64,000 nucleotides of DNA from an uncultured Saprospiraceae bacterium (GCA_937959275.1 CALGLU010000048.1:1-64000); one strand, 5' to 3'. Counted from the stretch's first letter, positions 16,979 through 25,277 are shown. Numbers and translations: made by a program. The notes: a model not told the origin generated them from the letters alone.

Positions 16979-18127
16979 TCAAACAACAACCCACCGCTCC
17001 GTCCGATGACTTTCCAGAATACACTCACACAATATCAATTCCCTAAGTCCATCCCTGAAGCTGGGGAATAGCGGCACAGCAGGCTGCTGCACCTTTAAAA
17101 TCGCAGCATACACTTCCTTAAATAACTGCTTAGATGTATCTGGGAAACCTTCGTTGTGTCCGCCTGGAAAGGAAATAATAGAAGCAGCCTCTTCATCAAA
17201 CAAAGATGGATCGCGCAGCAAAATCTGGTTAGCTTCATCGCGATGTCCAACCCATAATTCATTGGGAGATTCTGAATTCCAATGTAGGTTTTTGTGCGCA
17301 CCAGCAATTTCTAATTTCAATTGATTTTTTCGACCCGCAGCAACTTGGCTGACAGTCACAACTCCTTTATTTCCATTATCAAATCTCAAAAGAACTGTCG
17401 CATAATCCTCAGTGTCAATCGGTACTTCTGCATAGTCCTCAGGTTGTAGTTGTTTGCCAGAAAATGTTTCTATTGGTTTAAGTGGCTTTTTACGAGTTTT
17501 ATGGACGGTATTAAAATCTGCAAATACAGCAGTTATACTCAAGCCAGAAACATACTCAATACTATCAATCAAATGACTGCCGATATCTGCAATCGCTCGT
17601 GACTCTCCAGATTTATCAGACTCCAAGCGCCAATTATAATCCGTTTCATAATACAACCAGTCTTGCAAATAAGAACCCATAATGGAATATATTTCACCCA
17701 CTTCGCCAGTTTCCCTCATCCGTTTCATTTGGCGAACAATCGGATAGTACCGAATATTAAAGTGAACAGCATTCACCAAGTTTTTGTCTTGAGCAATGGC
17801 GACTAATTCCTCCGCTTGCTCAATCGTCGTCGCCAATGGTTTTTCGCAAACAACATGGATGCCAGCCAGCAAAGCCTGCTTGGCCATATCATAATGCACA
17901 AAATTTGGCGTACAAATATGTATGCAATCCAATTGGTCATTCTCAATTTGCTCAACATAATCACTATAATATTTTGCTACGCCTAAGGCTTCTGCTTTCC
18001 CTTTGACAGCCTCAGCAGAATGATGTGAAATAGATACTACTTCAATGCCAGGCAAACGCCGCAAGGCTTCAATATGCGCAGGTCCTATAAACCCAACACC
18101 TGCAATCCCAACTCTAATGTTTTTCAT
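16979..18127 (-). CDS. Gfo/Idh/MocA family NAD(P)-dependent sugar dehydrogenase
   Basis: About 382 residues from ATG 18127; an extension to 18172 would add 15 residues before the Rossmann strand and is unlikely. The N-terminal Rossmann fold is MKNIRVGIAGVGFIGPAH (GxGxxG), followed by the family motif CEKPLATTIEQAEELV (~residues 95-110). The C-terminal domain contains GSYLQDWLYYETDYNWR and SRAIADIGSHLIDSIEYVSG, where the His (about 183) and preceding Asp match catalytic positions in this family, and ends in a helix LRELILCECILESHR. The NAD(P)-dependent enzyme oxidises or reduces sugar hydroxyls. It is last in the operon isomerase-deoC-kinase-dehydrogenase, bounded on both sides by repeat arrays. 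Confidence 0.88.
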   Translation of the reverse strand: MKNIRVGIAGVGFIGPAHIEALRRLPGIEVVSISHHSAEAVKGKAEALGVAKYYSDYVEQIENDQLDCIHICTPNFVHYDMAKQALLAGIHVVCEKPLATTIEQAEELVAIAQDKNLVNAVHFNIRYYPIVRQMKRMRETGEVGEIYSIMGSYLQDWLYYETDYNWRLESDKSGESRAIADIGSHLIDSIEYVSGLSITAVFADFNTVHKTRKKPLKPIETFSGKQLQPEDYAEVPIDTEDYATVLLRFDNGNKGVVTVSQVAAGRKNQLKLEIAGAHKNLHWNSESPNELWVGHRDEANQILLRDPSLFDEEAASIISFPGGHNEGFPDTSKQLFKEVYAAILKVQQPAVPLFPSFRDGLRELILCECILESHRTERWVVV

Positions 18128-18261
18128 CTGTATACTATAAATTGCCGCCGTTGGTCTCCGAACCAATGGCAATTTACTAAGAGCTATTTAATAACCACAC
18201 ATTCTCATCGGATCGGAGTCCAACAAGGATGGGTTTTATAATTCAATCTTCGAAAACAAAA

Positions 18262-18505
18262 TGATCCTTTCCCTTTCAACCTTCAATCCTTCAACCTTCA
18301 ATCCTTCAACCTTCAATCCTTCAATCCTTCAATCCTTCAATCCTTCAACCTTCAATCCTTCAACCTTCAATCCTTCAATCCTTCAATCCTTCAATCCTTC
18401 CATCTTCAATCCTTCAACCTTCAATCCTTCAATCCTTCAATCCTTCAATCCTTCCATCTTCAATCCTTCCACCTTCCCTCTTCAATCCTTCCACCTTCCC
18501 TCTTC
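18262..18505. repeat. Long CCTTCAAY octamer array between kinase and dehydrogenase genes
   Basis: About 25-30 units of CCTTCAAT/CCTTCAAC with CCATCTTC and CCACCTTCC variants on the plus strand (ATTGAAGG in the transcript). The octamer period is clear from 18280 to about 18470 and then degenerates to CCTCTTC-type units. The array overlaps the end of the minus-strand kinase gene: the last codons GAG GAA GGG TGA already have array composition and the TGA is part of a GTGAAG unit. Confidence 0.85.
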
Positions 18506-19607
18506 ACCCTTCCTCCCCCAAATACACTTTCAACTCCCCCAAATCCGGACTCCTCCCATTCTGCACATACGCCCCTGAGGTAGCCATAGCTAGCCGCATT
18601 GAATCCTCAGTAGAAAATCCTGCGAGTTGTCCAAAGCAAAAACCAGCATTAAAATTGTCTCCTCCGCCAGTTGACACTTTAGGGGATTTTACGATTCGTC
18701 CATGCAAATGATTTGTTTCGTTCTGGCTAAACAAATAGCATGAATCGATGGGGTGAATCAACACAAAGCGAATGTCTAGTTGCTTGAAAATATATGCACC
18801 GATATCGCGCAGATCAATTAAGTCCGACGATTGATCGTTAGCACGACAGATCGTTTGATATATTTGAATAGCTTCATTTTCATTCAAGCCCAATGTGACA
18901 TCTGTCTTTTTGCCAAAAGCATTTATTAATTGTAGGATTTCTAGGATGTCGTGGTCTGATTTTTTACTTGGATCTGCCAAGTCAAAAAAGATTGCCGGTC
19001 TATTTTCTTGTTGCGTTAAGAGTAAGTCTGTTAGCACACCTTGCCAGAGAGTTGTTGCGTGAGGCAAATTACACCAATCAACTAAGGCGATTAAGCCAAC
19101 TTGTCTGCTTATTTTTTGCAGGTGTTCAAGCTTGATAATGGATGTCACATGGTTCCAATCAAGATCATTAAAAGCAGAAACTTCTGACAATATCAGCTTG
19201 CCGTCAGTAAACTCTAAGGCATTTGTTTCAGCTGGCTTGCCTACTGAAAGTAGCTGGCAATCGGGATGAAGTGATTTAAAAATTTCTTCAATATCTGGTT
19301 CTCCAAATGTTCCTAAACATGTATTCTTAATACCCAATGTTGCCAAGGCATGTGCCATAATTGGCGCATTGCCACCAGGTTTAATGATTTGAGAGTGCAA
19401 CTCTACTTGAGTGCTCTTCCCAGCGGCATGTTGTATATGTTGACCAAAACTATCTAGGCTAGGATAAAATTCTTTTCCCTTTTCATTAATGCTTTGGACA
19501 GGGTGTTGGATCTTATCAATATATCCATCCAGCCCTATAAGAGCTTGACTCGTGAGATTGACTTGATCCAATTGCTTAAGCAAAGCAGTTAGGATTATTG
19601 GTTCCAT
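18504..19607 (-). CDS. PfkB-family carbohydrate kinase
   Basis: 367 residues of the ribokinase/PfkB superfamily. Seen are the N-terminal sugar-binding motif GLDGYIDKIQHPVQ, GGNAPIMAHALATLGIKN (motif 1), and the C-terminal active-site signature STGGGDNFNAGFCFGQLAGF, where the Asp of GGGD is the catalytic base and GGD forms the anion hole. It phosphorylates a hydroxymethyl sugar or related alcohol with ATP in the cytosol. It is 13 bp downstream of deoC, so kinase and aldolase likely work in sequence on a sugar phosphate. The last residues (LGEEG) and the stop run into the adjoining repeat array. The substrate is unknown. Confidence 0.86.
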   Translation of the reverse strand: MEPIILTALLKQLDQVNLTSQALIGLDGYIDKIQHPVQSINEKGKEFYPSLDSFGQHIQHAAGKSTQVELHSQIIKPGGNAPIMAHALATLGIKNTCLGTFGEPDIEEIFKSLHPDCQLLSVGKPAETNALEFTDGKLILSEVSAFNDLDWNHVTSIIKLEHLQKISRQVGLIALVDWCNLPHATTLWQGVLTDLLLTQQENRPAIFFDLADPSKKSDHDILEILQLINAFGKKTDVTLGLNENEAIQIYQTICRANDQSSDLIDLRDIGAYIFKQLDIRFVLIHPIDSCYLFSQNETNHLHGRIVKSPKVSTGGGDNFNAGFCFGQLAGFSTEDSMRLAMATSGAYVQNGRSPDLGELKVYLGEEG

Positions 19608-19620
19608 CTCAGTCTATGTT

Positions 19621-20379
19621 TTAATATCCTGACACGTCTTTTTGAGCTTTCGTCTTGCCTGCTTTCACACCATATTTTTTCTTGGCAGCTTCGATCATCG
19701 CAATTGTGGCTGTGGCACCTACGCGGGTCACACCTAATGCCTTGACAGCCAGCAGGTCTTTCAAGGTCCGCACACCTCCAGCCGCTTTTACCTGTACCTT
19801 TGGTCCTGCATGTTTACGCATCAACTTCAAGTCCGCTTTCGTTGCGCCCTTATAACCATATGTTCCATCATCTCCTTTCACCATCCCATAACCGGTTGAT
19901 GTTTTAACAAAATCGACGCCGAGCTCAGTACAGATTTCGCAGAGTTTTATTTTCACGGCTTTGTCAGCAATGAAATCATTTTCAAAAATAACCTTCAAGA
20001 TGGCACCATGTTGATGAGTCGCTTTGCAGACGGCTGCTATTTCTTTCTCAACATATTTCCAATCGCCTTGCAAGGCTTTCCCAATGTTGACTACCATGTC
20101 AATTTCAGTTGCCCCGTCTTTGCATGCTCGTTTGGTTTCAGCGACTTTTATGGGAATGGTTGAATTGCCTTGTGGGAATCCTATCACTGTGCCCACTAGG
20201 ACACCAGAACCTTTCAGTGCTTCAACGGCTAATTTGATTGCGTAGGGTTTGATGCAGACCGAAGCGACTTTATATTCTTTGGCGATAGCGCAACCAGCCA
20301 ATAAGTCATCATCTGTCATTGTAGGATGGAGAAGTGAATGGTCTATCATTTTGGCAAGTTGTTTGACTTCCTTTTTCAT
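19621..20379 (-). CDS. deoC: Deoxyribose-phosphate aldolase
   Basis: 252 residues, the DeoC TIM barrel. Motifs: MIDHSLLHPTMTDDDL, VASVCIKPYAIKLA, GTVIGFPQGNSTIPIKVAE, GATEIDMVVNIGKAL, the Schiff-base lysine in VDFVKTSTGYG, and VKAAGGVRTLKDLLAV. The enzyme cleaves 2-deoxyribose-5-phosphate to acetaldehyde and glyceraldehyde-3-phosphate; DeoC relatives in sugar clusters can act on other deoxy-sugar phosphates. It is 13 bp upstream of the PfkB kinase and about 92 bp after the isomerase gene, separated by an inverted repeat. No deoA/deoB/deoD is nearby, so a role outside nucleoside salvage is possible. Confidence 0.9.
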   Translation of the reverse strand: MKKEVKQLAKMIDHSLLHPTMTDDDLLAGCAIAKEYKVASVCIKPYAIKLAVEALKGSGVLVGTVIGFPQGNSTIPIKVAETKRACKDGATEIDMVVNIGKALQGDWKYVEKEIAAVCKATHQHGAILKVIFENDFIADKAVKIKLCEICTELGVDFVKTSTGYGMVKGDDGTYGYKGATKADLKLMRKHAGPKVQVKAAGGVRTLKDLLAVKALGVTRVGATATIAMIEAAKKKYGVKAGKTKAQKDVSGY

Positions 20380-20397
20380 AAGCGGCTATTCGTTAAT

Positions 20398-20471
20398 TTT
20401 TATTTTTATTTTTATTTTGATTTTTCAGCCAAAGGTTGATCAGCCTCTGGCTGAGATTTTGATTTTTCAAT
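20398..20471 (-). repeat. Hairpin plus ATTTTT-type repeats between isomerase and deoC
   Basis: TCAGCCA (20425-20431) and TGGCTGA (20448-20454) pair across a short loop, with GG/CC extending the stem past a mismatch. On one side lie three TTTTTA units, on the other GATTTTGATTTTTC. It may attenuate the operon or be another low-complexity insertion; the flanks lack a clean terminator T-run directly after the stem. Confidence 0.4.
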
Positions 20472-21392
20472 TTATAGGACTAAGTACTGCTTTACATAAT
20501 TTCTGCTCGCTAAGATAGCGTTCTCTATGTCTGTTTCCGAACCTTCAAATGCTTTATCTTCTACTTCAATACAGACGGGGCCTCGATAGCCAACACTTGT
20601 TAGAGCAGAAAAGAAATCTCCCCACCGCACATCGCCAAGTCCTGGTAGTTTAGGTGAGTGATAGTCAAGCGGATACGCCATGATCCCGACACGATCTAAT
20701 TTTTTTTTGTACACTTTGGCATCCTTTAAGTGTATGTGATGGAGTCGTTCTGCATAGTCATAGATTGGTTGGACCTCATCCATTTGCATCCAGACAAGAT
20801 GCGATGGATCATAATTTAATCCAAATGCTGAACTTGGAATTGCTTCAAAAAGTTGATCCCAAATGGCTGGAGTTGTAGCAAGGTTTTTTCCACCCGGCCA
20901 TTCATCTTTCGTAAACAACATGGGACAATTCTCGATGCCGATTTTAATATTATGAGCCTCTGCAGCTGAAATGATAGCTGGCCAGACTTCTTTAAACCGG
21001 TCTATGTTCCTTTCTATGGTTTTGCTAGGATCACGACCAATAAAGGTATTAACAACTGGGATGCCTAATTTGTCAGCTGCCTCTATCAACATATGGATAT
21101 GATCAATATAAATAGTTGCTTTTTCAATATCAGGATCGAGTGGATTTGGATAATAACCCAAAGCTGAAATATAAACGTCCTTTTGATCCAAAAGACTTTT
21201 AATGCCCTCAATTCTAGAATCATCTAGACTCGTACAATCAATATGCGTCACCCCAGCATAGCGACGATCAGCTTTTCCTGGCGGCCAACACATGACCTCA
21301 ATACATTTAAATTGATTATTCGCTGCAAAATGAATCACTTCTTCCAGTGTCTTATCTGGTTGTATGGCAGTTACATATCCTAAATCCATCAT
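20472..21392 (-). CDS. Sugar phosphate isomerase/epimerase, TIM barrel
   Basis: 306 residues of the xylose-isomerase-like TIM-barrel family. Metal ligands can be placed: Glu in KIGIENCPMLF, Asp and His in GLNYDPSHLVWMQ, His in LHHIHLKDAKVY and Glu in VCIEVEDKAF, in the usual order and spacing. FIGRDPSKTIERNIDRF and GLGDVRWGDFFSAL also match sugar isomerases of this group. Cytosolic. It is the first gene of the minus-strand operon with deoC, kinase and dehydrogenase; a substrate cannot be named. ATG 21392 is followed by a second ATG, both equally possible. Confidence 0.82.
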   Translation of the reverse strand: MMDLGYVTAIQPDKTLEEVIHFAANNQFKCIEVMCWPPGKADRRYAGVTHIDCTSLDDSRIEGIKSLLDQKDVYISALGYYPNPLDPDIEKATIYIDHIHMLIEAADKLGIPVVNTFIGRDPSKTIERNIDRFKEVWPAIISAAEAHNIKIGIENCPMLFTKDEWPGGKNLATTPAIWDQLFEAIPSSAFGLNYDPSHLVWMQMDEVQPIYDYAERLHHIHLKDAKVYKKKLDRVGIMAYPLDYHSPKLPGLGDVRWGDFFSALTSVGYRGPVCIEVEDKAFEGSETDIENAILASRNYVKQYLVL

Positions 21393-21576
21393 AGTCTAGT
21401 GAAGTTATGAAATCCATTTGATTATTATCAATAACAACGTCAAATCCAATTTCAATTTCACTGAATTCAATGCAACTGGCTGTCAAGATTTGGTTGAAGA
21501 AATGATGAAAACGTTAAAGAATTCGTAGCGTTAATATCTATTGAAAGTAATAGTTTTTTTGCAGAAAATTTACTTT

Positions 21577-22178
21577 ATGAACACACTTAACAAACTCCCA
21601 ATACATTTTTATTTATCTATATGTTTCTTGTTGACAACATATTCATTACATCCTCAACAAGGACCTATTTATGATGGTGGACAATTCTACTATGAGAGAA
21701 ATTATTGCGAGGACGCAGAGCTTTGGCTACCAACTGTATTGTTGGATATAGAATTGTTCGTTTCTTCTGATTGTAATAATGGTCTAAGTTTAATAACGGC
21801 AGAATATGATTGCGAACCTTATAGTATTTCGTGTAATGAGATGAAGACAATAGTCGCAACCTTCACAGACGAATGTGGTCAATCGAATCAATATTCATTT
21901 GACTTTTATACTCATGATTGTGATGGAATTGATCCCGCTGTTGACAATTGTCCAAATAATTATAATCCAGGCAAGAAGATATCGATAATGATGGCATTGG
22001 TAATGTTTGCGATCCTGTTAATCAACCAGACGAATCTGTTCAAATTGAAAATAATCTTTTTTTGAATTTGCCTAATTCAGGTGTGATTTTAAAATCAGGT
22101 GATGGGAATTGTTGGTTCTTAACGGTTAATAATAATGGAAGTACGAGAACATTATCAGTTGATTGTCCGCCAGATTAG
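21577..22178 (+). pseudogene. Secreted TSP3-type protein gene with a frameshift
   Basis: From ATG 21577 the product has a signal peptide (MNTLNKLPIHFYLSICFLLT), a Cys-rich beta region, then THDCDGIDPAVDNCPNNYNPG, the start of a thrombospondin type-3 calcium repeat. There the frame breaks at about 21971-21976 (CCAGGCAAGAAG lacks one base). In the next frame the repeat continues properly as QEDIDNDGIGNVCDPVNQPD and is followed by GVILKSGDGNCWFLTVNNNG and a SVDCPPD end at the TAG 22176-22178. The unshifted frame gives a short unrelated tail ending at 22065. Restored length would be about 200 residues. A true mutation and a base-call error are both possible. Confidence 0.75.
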
Positions 22179-22206
22179 AATATGCTTAAAGCTTATCTTT
22201 GACACT

Positions 22207-23346
22207 TTACGAATGCGCTTTTCGATACTGAGACGGCGTCTGGCCAGTCATCTTCTTAAAGACAGCATTAAATGTTGACTTGGACTTGAAGCCAGCATCT
22301 TGAGCCAAGCCCAATAGGGTGTAGTGGTCATATTTTGGATCTACGATTTTCAACTTCACGTCCTCGACTCGATACGAATTGATGAAGTCGAAAAAATTCT
22401 GTTTTCGTTTTTGATTAATGATTTGTGATACATAACCATTGCTGAGTTCAGATTTTTCTGAAAGAAGCGACATGCTTAAATCAGGGTTTTGGTAGAGTTT
22501 ATCGACTGCTATGATGTGTAAGATGCGCTCATAATGTTCATCAGTTTTACTCGACAATTCACTTGCAGGTGGCAATGGTTCTTGTGGTTTTTCTGAGATG
22601 GCAAAAATGGTAGTATCTAATAAGCCTTGTTGGATCAGCGTAGAATAACCAATCCACAAGATCAAAATTGAGACACCAAGCCATACGGTATAGGCTAGAG
22701 TTCTACTAAAATATTCTGCTGAATAATCACTCAAGCTTAGAAAAAACCATATCCCAGTTAAGAACAAACCAGCAATGAAGGTGTTACGCAGCCAAGACAA
22801 GTTCCGCCCTTCTATTTCTGCATAATTGTTATACAATTCTTTTTCATAAATTTTTAGTTGCTTGATCGCTTTCACGATCAATATAAAGGTTAGTATCGCT
22901 GCTATAAATTCAATAGTATTGGCAAGCCAAAAAAAGACTTGTCGTTGCGAATCAGTATACGATTTAGGAATCATGTGCCAAAACATCCAAAATAATCGAA
23001 GACACAATTCAAATAGAAAAAAGGCAAAGAAGAAGTAGTCTCTTTTCTGTATTTGGTAATTCGGCTTAAGTAAATAGGTAATGAAAAAGTACAGACTGAG
23101 AGGAATCAATGTCATAAAGTCCAGCTGTATAAACTCTAGAATAGGGTAGGCCTGATACAAATTTGCGGCATTGGCAGTATTTTGTAAATTGATAAAGGCA
23201 AAGACAATCATCATCAAGGCTAAGTAGGCATTTGAGGTTTTGCGTAGCCGTTGTGTGCTTAACAATATAATACCCAATATGATGCCTTGAAAGGCTCCAA
23301 ACAAGATTAGTAGATTGAATAGATTGAGTGTGATGGTTGGAATCAT
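22207..23346 (-). CDS. Membrane-bound AraC-family transcriptional regulator
   Basis: 379 residues. The N-terminal ~245 residues contain about seven hydrophobic segments (for example LFNLLILFGAFQGIILGIIL and LAYTVWLGVSILILWIGYS), a sensor layout frequent in Bacteroidota. The C-terminal ~110 residues are an AraC/XylS double helix-turn-helix: PDLSMSLLSEKSELSNGYVS, NFFDFINSYRVEDVK, GLAQDAGFKSKSTFNAVFKK and MTGQTPSQYRK. It probably senses a membrane or periplasmic signal and binds DNA while tethered. Its neighbours are a broken secreted gene and mobile DNA, which do not show the target genes. Confidence 0.88.
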   Translation of the reverse strand: MIPTITLNLFNLLILFGAFQGIILGIILLSTQRLRKTSNAYLALMMIVFAFINLQNTANAANLYQAYPILEFIQLDFMTLIPLSLYFFITYLLKPNYQIQKRDYFFFAFFLFELCLRLFWMFWHMIPKSYTDSQRQVFFWLANTIEFIAAILTFILIVKAIKQLKIYEKELYNNYAEIEGRNLSWLRNTFIAGLFLTGIWFFLSLSDYSAEYFSRTLAYTVWLGVSILILWIGYSTLIQQGLLDTTIFAISEKPQEPLPPASELSSKTDEHYERILHIIAVDKLYQNPDLSMSLLSEKSELSNGYVSQIINQKRKQNFFDFINSYRVEDVKLKIVDPKYDHYTLLGLAQDAGFKSKSTFNAVFKKMTGQTPSQYRKAHS

Positions 23347-23431
23347 ATATGCTACAAATAAGGTCTTTAATATGAGACTTTGATCTTAAACCTTAGGTTG
23401 CAAGGAAAGATAACAATTATTGGAATCTCTA

Positions 23432-23516
23432 GTGCTTTGTCAAGTATATATTGACTAGTTGAATTTGAGAGTATTTTGTGCATGAACTAGGCGCAGGTTC
23501 GGTCTGATAGCCTTAG
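23432..23516. mobile_element. Truncated second copy of the 165-bp MITE (left half)
   Basis: Starts after a TA with GTGCTTTGTCAAG and continues almost identically to the left half of the element at 16280 (TATATATTGACTAGTTGAAT, TTTGTGCATGAACTAGGCGC, AGGTTCGGTCTGATAGCC). It stops at CCTTAG, that is inside the loop of the central hairpin. The right half is absent here and I did not find it on the other side of the adjoining IS110 element. Confidence 0.8.
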
Positions 23517-24829
23517 GTACTGTGATAAAAACAAGCATATTTCCATATTAATTTCATACTTTGTCAAAGACGAAGAAGAGCGTCTGATGTTTGTTCATAC
23601 AGATGTTCATTCTGTGTAGATTGGGGTCTTCGGACTCCATCTACTTTTTCACTTCCATCTGCTTTTTCAACTCTTCGAGTTGATGACGAAGAAGAGCCTT
23701 CCTCAATTTGATAACCAGATATTCTATTCTGTTCGTAATCTTCCATATATGGTTTGTTTGATTTCCACAATGAATACATCAGTACTAAAAGCCTCCTTTC
23801 TAAAGCCACTATACCAGTCATTTTATTGGGCTTATTTTTATTTATTCTTTCATATGCTTTCTTAAGTTGCTTGTTATGTTGTGCTGCTGACATTGCTGGA
23901 AAATATAAGGCGGCTCTAATATTACTGTTCCCTTTTTTACTTATTCTGGCTTTACCATTTACACTCGTCCCGCTCTGTTTTTGTGTGACATCCAAACCAC
24001 AATATGATACGAGTTGTCTCTGATTTTTGATAAGTTCAAAACCTTGTGTTTCTCCTAATATGATTCCTATTGTTTTTATTCCTATTCCTGGAATCGTATG
24101 AATCTTTTCTACTTTAGACCACAGTTCAGCATCTGATTTTAATACTTTTTCTATCTCAGACTCAATTTTGGATAATTTCTTTTCCAAACTATCGACTATA
24201 CTTTTATATGTTTTTATACATAATTTATCAGGTTCAAAGCTAGAATTTAAGGCACTTAATCGATTGGATGTCACCGTTTTATCTTTTTGAAGACAGCTAT
24301 AAAGCCTGGTTAGTGATCTTAATTTTTTGTAGATCGGTGCTGGAGGTGACCATAAGTCTAGTTCTCTTTGTGCGCCCATTATGCTGATCACTCTTGCATC
24401 TTCTGGATCTGTCTTTGATTTTACGTTTAGACTTTTTCCAAAGTGATTGACTTTATTAGGTAACACCACACTTACATTTTTATTAAGCTTGTTCAAATGA
24501 TAAGCAAGTGATTCATAGTAGGTCCCTGTTGCTTCCATAAAATAGAATACAGCTACATCTTTTTTAACATGTTTACTTACCCATCGAATAAACTTGTTGA
24601 AGCCGGTTTTGTTATTATCAAAGGTGGCGTCTTCACTGTGGCTAATTGTTCTGTCCTCACGTAATATTGAAATGCAAGCGGTAAAATCCTTCTTTGCTAT
24701 GTCTATTCCTACGCTTTGTTTTACAATTGTCATAAATTAAGAATTTAGTTAATAAAATAATGACTTGCCCTTACTTCATCTTTCCTTTTATGTTACACTT
24801 GCTCGTCTAATGACGGCCTTAAGTACTGT
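23517..24829 (-). mobile_element. IS110-family insertion sequence (approximate ends)
   Basis: Contains the IS110 transposase gene. Near-identical 13-mers CCTTAGGTACTGT (23511-23523) and CCTTAAGTACTGT (24817-24829) lie about 45 bases from the gene on one side and 85 on the other and may mark the ends. IS110 elements lack long terminal inverted repeats, and none are seen. The left boundary is supported by the break in the MITE copy; the right boundary is a guess and could lie further out, since the upstream end of this family can carry a bridge RNA. Confidence 0.5.
23564..24733 (-). CDS. IS110-family transposase (RuvC-like DEDD plus serine recombination domain)
   Basis: 389 residues. The N-terminal DEDD domain begins VGIDIAKKDFTACI and continues with FYFMEATGTYYESLAYHLNK and KSKTDPEDARVI. 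The C-terminal Transposase_20 domain has IPGIGIKTIGIILGETQGFE, LVSYCGLDVTQKQSGTSVNG and NSNIRAALYFPAM with the catalytic Ser region, then a Leu-rich helix (GIVALERRLLVLMYSLW). It catalyses cut-out-paste-in via a circular intermediate, guided by a bridge RNA in characterised members. An unusual Ser-rich, charged tail of ~45 residues follows. It appears intact. The DNA beside it carries half of a MITE, so this is a site of repeated insertion. Confidence 0.93.
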   Translation of the reverse strand: MTIVKQSVGIDIAKKDFTACISILREDRTISHSEDATFDNNKTGFNKFIRWVSKHVKKDVAVFYFMEATGTYYESLAYHLNKLNKNVSVVLPNKVNHFGKSLNVKSKTDPEDARVISIMGAQRELDLWSPPAPIYKKLRSLTRLYSCLQKDKTVTSNRLSALNSSFEPDKLCIKTYKSIVDSLEKKLSKIESEIEKVLKSDAELWSKVEKIHTIPGIGIKTIGIILGETQGFELIKNQRQLVSYCGLDVTQKQSGTSVNGKARISKKGNSNIRAALYFPAMSAAQHNKQLKKAYERINKNKPNKMTGIVALERRLLVLMYSLWKSNKPYMEDYEQNRISGYQIEEGSSSSSTRRVEKADGSEKVDGVRRPQSTQNEHLYEQTSDALLRL

Positions 24830-25246
24830 TCAGATTCTACAGGGCAATTAATTGGATCACGGTTATACCTATGGCACTGAATGACATAAATGTCTTCTTA
24901 ACTATCTGATAAACTCGTGATCCCAGAGTCACTTCCTAAAGTTAAAACTAATAGGGAACAACCTGTATTATGATTTAATTGTAAAGGTAAAAGCTATGCT
25001 AGGCCTTTCCAAAAACAGCTTCCCTTCGACCAGCTCAGGGCAGGCTGTCTTGATAACCAAGTACTAACAGCCATTTTACCAATCATTTTTGAACCACATC
25101 AAAACATACTTTTTAGTTACTCCTTAAGCTGTGATCTCATCATTAAAACTGAAAACCTGCTTTAAAATGCAATCAGACTTGCTAAATTAGACAGATTCTA
25201 AATAACTCAGAGATTGTCAAAACCTTACTTTTTCAAGCGTAAACCT
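24830..25246. other. Long non-coding stretch upstream of sdhC with two inverted repeats
   Basis: I see no coding frame. It holds an 8-bp inverted repeat GGATCACG (24854-24861) / CGTGATCC (24916-24923) and a hairpin ACAGC-CCCT...AGGG-GCTGT (25015-25048) whose core CCCTTCGACCAGCTCAGGG resembles a REP-like motif scattered through many bacterial genomes. The remainder is AT-rich. Part of it could belong to the IS110 left end or to a bridge RNA. Confidence 0.4.
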
Positions 25247-25254
25247 TACTTTTG
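25219..25254 (+). promoter_or_regulatory. Putative sdh promoter with directly repeated AAACCTTACTTTT
   Basis: AAACCTTACTTTT occurs twice with a 21-22-base shift (from 25220 and from 25241). The second copy ends in TACTTTTG (25247-25254), matching the Bacteroidota -7 element TAnnTTTG, 24 bp upstream of the sdhC ATG. A -33 TTG at the usual distance is not clear. Confidence 0.4.
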
Positions 25255-25277
25255 TGTGAATAGAAATTCCAATAAAC

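Noticed and set aside
18261-18578. A plus-strand reading frame of NPSTF/NPSIL repeats
   Set aside because: It is the CCTTCAAY octamer array read through; no start context, and it overlaps the end of the kinase gene on the other strand.
23511-24829. Terminal inverted repeats of the IS110 element
   Set aside because: Only a direct 13-mer similarity is seen, and half of its left copy (CCTTAG) belongs to the MITE; the ends are therefore left approximate.
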